Assembly: GCA_029265335.1 (NCBI GenBank)
Contig: JAJUJN010000046.1
Coordinates: 1-10,302, forward strand
Length of the DNA stretch: 10,302 nt
Direction: 5' to 3'
From: Alcaligenaceae bacterium
GTDB taxonomy: Bacteria > Pseudomonadota > Gammaproteobacteria > Burkholderiales > Burkholderiaceae_B
A program made the position numbers and the translations under genes. Positions 7,997-10,302 of this stretch are shown one piece after another. The notes under the pieces are model-generated. The model was not told where the DNA came from. It was given only the letters and a program-made list of their open reading frames with translations, and did not search any database. The number at the start of each line of letters is the position of its first letter. Within the stretch, counting starts at the first letter, position 1.

Positions 7997-8010
7997 CGCT
8001 TCTTTTGCAA
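7984..8010 (-). promoter_or_regulatory. Probable sigma-70 promoter of the def-fmt block
   Basis: The reverse strand reads TTGCAA (8010..8005), a 15-base spacer, then TATAGT (7989..7984), which has one mismatch to the -10 consensus. Transcription would start near 7977, about 33 bases before the def ATG. The spacer is short and the -35 is only a partial match. The region is visibly more AT-rich than the surrounding genes. Confidence 0.5.
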
Positions 8011-8142
8011 TTGGTTCCCCACCGGGGCGGCATCGGCATGGACTGCAGCCTGGGTGGGTCAGTAAGCGCGCAGTGGGTGGTTGCAGTTCGGGCTTGAGTG
8101 CTACACCGATGAACTTTGCTGCTTGTTCATCGCTCCTGCCCT

Positions 8143-9384
8143 ATGTCGCCCGCTGCCACTCTCTGCCCCATTGCCTCCGCACCTCTCGACCAAGCCGCCT
8201 TGTTGCGTTGGCTGGCATTAACCTTGCATCCGCGGATTTCGCCGGCGCACGCGGTGCGTACGGTGGCGCAGTGGCAAGGAGCGCCGCCGATTTCGGCTTT
8301 GCACGACATTGCGCATGAGCCGGCGCCCGCTGCGCAGGGCAGCCGCGAGGCTTCGAACCAAGCCAGTCTGCCTTTGCAGGGGCAGGATGCAGAGTTGGAA
8401 ACCGTGCAGCCACCTGCCGAGCACCACTCTGGCCGTGATCGCACCCCCCTCGATCGTGCTCTCGAACGTGCCGTCAAATGGTCGGAACTGCCACAGCACA
8501 GCCTGCTGGCGTACAGCGACCCCCGCTATCCCGACCGTTTGCGCCATCTGCACGATCCACCTCTGCTTATCTATGTATGCGGCCAACCCGAGGCGCTCAG
8601 CCAAGCGAGCGTGGCACTTGTGGGGTCGCGAGGCGCTACGCACGCTGGCTGCGAGTTGGCGGCAAGCTGGGCGCACGCCTTGGCAATGCAAGGGTGGTGT
8701 GTTGTCAGCGGTCTGGCCAGGGGAATCGACGGCGCGGCGCATCGGGGGGCCTTGGCGTCGATTCACGAAGGCGGCAGCACGGTGGCAGTGATGGCCACTG
8801 GGGCCGATCGTATCTACCCTCCTCGGCACCGCGCGTTGGCGCGTCAGATGATGACGCGTGGCGCCTTGCTCACCGAGCTTCCACTGGGTACGCCCAGTCA
8901 GCGCTTTCAGTTTCCACGGCGCAATCGCCTGGTGGCGGCGCTGGCGCGCGGCGTGGTGGTCGTGGAGGCCGCAGCACAGAGTGGTTCGCTCATTACCGCA
9001 CGGCTGGCGGCCGAACTGGGGCGCGAGGTTTTCGCGGTGCCGGGTTCGGTGTACTCACCGTTGTCGCGTGGTTGTCATGCTTTGCTGCGCGAGGGTGCCA
9101 CGCTGGCGGAATCGGTAGAAGATATCGTGCGCGAGCTCGACGGCAGCCTGGGCTTGCGAGGGGGGCCGGCGCCGCGCGCAGCCAGCTTGGCGGTTGAGGC
9201 ATCGCCATTGGAGCAGAAAGTGCTGAAAGCGCTGGGTTACGACGCCGTTACGCTCGACACGCTCTTGCAGCGCAGCAAGCTGGAGCCAGGCACGCTCCAG
9301 GCCTTATTGCTCGATTGGGAGCTGGCTGGCCGGGTGGTTCGAACCCCCGACGGCCGCTTTCAGCGCAGAGGGGGCGTGGGGTGA
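8143..9384 (+). CDS. dprA: DNA-processing protein DprA (Smf)
   Basis: Binds incoming single-stranded DNA during natural transformation and loads RecA onto it. It is cytoplasmic and widespread even in bacteria not known to be competent. The product is 413 residues from the ATG at 8143. An N-terminal helical SAM-like region spans about 15-57, then comes a variable linker of about 45 residues (58-105) longer than in compact family members. The Rossmann-like DprA core spans about 120-335, with GSRGAT (161-166), SGLARGIDGAAH (189-200), GGSTVAVMATGADRIYP (210-226), FPRRNR (257-262) and VPGSVYSPLSRGCHALLREG (299-318). A C-terminal winged-helix domain spans 354-410. No good ribosome-binding site is visible. 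A TTG at 8116 would add nine residues and is the alternative start. It is transcribed divergently from def and convergently with proS. A diverged second copy of its last codons follows the stop. Confidence 0.95.
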   Translation: MSPAATLCPIASAPLDQAALLRWLALTLHPRISPAHAVRTVAQWQGAPPISALHDIAHEPAPAAQGSREASNQASLPLQGQDAELETVQPPAEHHSGRDRTPLDRALERAVKWSELPQHSLLAYSDPRYPDRLRHLHDPPLLIYVCGQPEALSQASVALVGSRGATHAGCELAASWAHALAMQGWCVVSGLARGIDGAAHRGALASIHEGGSTVAVMATGADRIYPPRHRALARQMMTRGALLTELPLGTPSQRFQFPRRNRLVAALARGVVVVEAAAQSGSLITARLAAELGREVFAVPGSVYSPLSRGCHALLREGATLAESVEDIVRELDGSLGLRGGPAPRAASLAVEASPLEQKVLKALGYDAVTLDTLLQRSKLEPGTLQALLLDWELAGRVVRTPDGRFQRRGGVG

Positions 9385-9437
9385 TCCGCACCGCCAACGG
9401 GCGACTCCAGCGCAGGAGGGCGGTGCCTGATTTGTGA
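9381..9437 (+). pseudogene. Diverged duplicate of the dprA 3' end, out of frame
   Basis: Starting inside the dprA stop region and shifted one frame, the forward strand encodes VIRTANGRLQRRRAVPDL and then a TGA. The true dprA C-terminus (9334-9381) encodes VVRTPDGRFQRRGGVG. Over the first 12 codons, 8 residues are identical and the other four are V/I, P/A, D/N and F/L. At the DNA level 26 of 36 bases match, with many mismatches at third codon positions. The copies are offset by 47 bases. This looks like the remnant of another dprA 3' end that once evolved as coding sequence, rather than a fresh slippage duplication. It has no start codon or ribosome-binding site of its own and is probably not expressed as a protein. 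Confidence 0.55.
9388..9426. terminator. Inverted repeat between convergent dprA and proS; weak terminator candidate
   Basis: GCACCGCC (9388-9395) pairs perfectly with GGCGGTGC (9419-9426). An inner CTCC (9405-9408) pairs with GGAG (9415-9418) around the loop AGCGCA, and 9396-9404 is left as a one-sided bulge. The position between two convergent genes suits a bidirectional terminator. No T-run follows on either strand; the forward side reads CTGATTTGTGATT. Intrinsic termination is therefore uncertain. The repeat lies within the dprA-like remnant. Confidence 0.35.
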
Positions 9438-9456
9438 TTGAGAGCGGAGAGGGGCG

Positions 9457-10302
9457 CTACGCCAGATCCTTGAGGCGAGCGAGCGTGGTGGCAACAGCAT
9501 CGGCTACACCCACGCGCAGCGATTCTCCGTCGCGCCGATTCTGCACCTCGATCACGCCGTCTTTGAGGCCCCGCTCACCCACCGTAAGTCGCAAGGGAAT
9601 TCCGATGAGCTCCCAGTCGGCGAACATGCTGCCAGGACGCAAGTCGCGGTCGTCGAGCATGGCATCTACCCCCTGCGCCCGCAAAGCCTCGTAGAGTTCG
9701 GTGGCCGTACGTTGCACCTCGGCGCTCTTGCTCCAGCCCACGGGGCAGATCACCACCGGGAAGGGGCTGAGCGCCAGCGGCCAGATAATGCCGCGTTCAT
9801 CGTGATTCTGCTCGATGGCGGCGCCCACGATGCGGGTAATGCCGATGCCATAGCAGCCCATCTGCATGAGGGCGGGCTTGCCGGATTCGTCGAGATACGT
9901 GGCGTTGAGCTTTTCGGAATAGGTGGTGCCCAGGAAGAACACATGACCCACTTCGATGCCGCGTTGCAGCGACAGAGGCCCGCTGCCGTCGGGGGCAGCG
10001 TCGCCTGGCACCACGTTGCGCAGGTCGAGCACCTGCGAAGCCTCGGGGAGATCGCGCAGCCAGTTGACACCCGTGTGATGGTGGCCGACCTGGTTGGCGC
10101 CGCAGACGAAATCGGCCATACGCGCGACCGTGGTATCGGCCACGACCAACGTGCCTTCGGGCACATTGACCGGCCCCAGATAGCCCGGCTCGCAGCCGAA
10201 GTGGGCTTCGATCTCGGCGGCGCTGGCCAGGCGGAACCCTTGCTCAAGGCCGGGAACCCGCGCTGCCTTCACCTCGTTGAGTTCATGGTCGCCGCGCAAC
10301 AG
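9457..10302 (-). CDS. proS: Prolyl-tRNA synthetase (bacterial type), C-terminal half
   Basis: Charges tRNA(Pro) with proline in the cytoplasm. Only the last 281 residues are in the window; the frame is open to the right edge (the full enzyme is about 570 residues). In order: the end of the inserted editing domain (about 1-85 of the fragment, with GYLGPVNVP and [17 protein letters not shown]), which hydrolyses Ala-tRNA(Pro) in this enzyme type; the return to the class II catalytic core with [18 protein letters not shown] (114-131); class II motif 3 in [19 protein letters not shown] (148-166) and DERGIIWP (168-175); and a C-terminal anticodon-binding domain (about 185-281) with [19 protein letters not shown] (216-234). 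The editing insertion marks it as the bacterial ProS type. It ends in KDLA and TAG. It converges with dprA, leaving a 72-base gap. Intact as far as visible. Confidence 0.97.
   Translation of the reverse strand: MLRGDHELNEVKAARVPGLEQGFRLASAAEIEAHFGCEPGYLGPVNVPEGTLVVADTTVARMADFVCGANQVGHHHTGVNWLRDLPEASQVLDLRNVVPGDAAPDGSGPLSLQRGIEVGHVFFLGTTYSEKLNATYLDESGKPALMQMGCYGIGITRIVGAAIEQNHDERGIIWPLALSPFPVVICPVGWSKSAEVQRTATELYEALRAQGVDAMLDDRDLRPGSMFADWELIGIPLRLTVGERGLKDGVIEVQNRRDGESLRVGVADAVATTLARLKDLA

Noticed and set aside
7968..8318. A forward open frame of 116 codons starting in the def-dprA gap.
   Set aside because: It starts with TTG inside the promoter region, overlaps dprA in another frame and has no coding character. 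The dprA frame is clearly the real one.

Overview
The window is GC-rich chromosomal DNA from a betaproteobacterium, most likely Burkholderiales and probably near the Bordetella/Achromobacter group (Alcaligenaceae). This is inferred from the protein sequences and from the gene order def-fmt-rsmB-DUF4390-ntrY-ntrX-trkA-trkH. No mobile element, CRISPR array, tRNA or rRNA was seen. Coding density is very high.

Layout. Positions 1-7944 hold one leftward block, read in the order def (peptide deformylase), fmt (Met-tRNA formyltransferase), rsmB (16S rRNA m5C967 methyltransferase), a secreted DUF4390 protein, an NtrY-type membrane histidine kinase, its short NtrX-type response regulator, trkA (K+ uptake regulatory subunit) and the first codons of a probable trkH. 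Neighbouring genes overlap by 4 bases or are separated by 3 to about 22 bases, so the block looks like a single operon with translational coupling. Positions 7945-8142 form a short divergent promoter region. The competence/recombination gene dprA runs rightward from about 8143 to 9384. A 72-base convergent gap follows, and then the C-terminal half of proS (prolyl-tRNA synthetase) runs leftward from the right edge.

How the genes relate. The first part of the leftward block covers formyl-methionine addition and removal plus rRNA modification. The second part is a sensor-regulator pair joined to potassium uptake. The order dprA/def/fmt/rsmB/trkA is an old proteobacterial neighbourhood, also known in E. 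coli, with DUF4390-ntrY-ntrX inserted before trkA. The ntrY-ntrX-trkA adjacency is also known from alphaproteobacteria.

Most of this is ordinary housekeeping, and I found no convincing new multi-gene system. The observations most worth a second look are: (1) a diverged, out-of-frame second copy of the dprA 3' end directly after the dprA stop codon, which looks like a recombination scar; (2) the NtrX-like regulator, which lacks the AAA+ sigma-54 domain and carries an Ala/Ser/Pro linker in its place; (3) an 11-bp-arm palindrome inside fmt at its catalytic Asn-His codons; and (4) overlapping divergent promoters built around the palindrome ACTATAGT.
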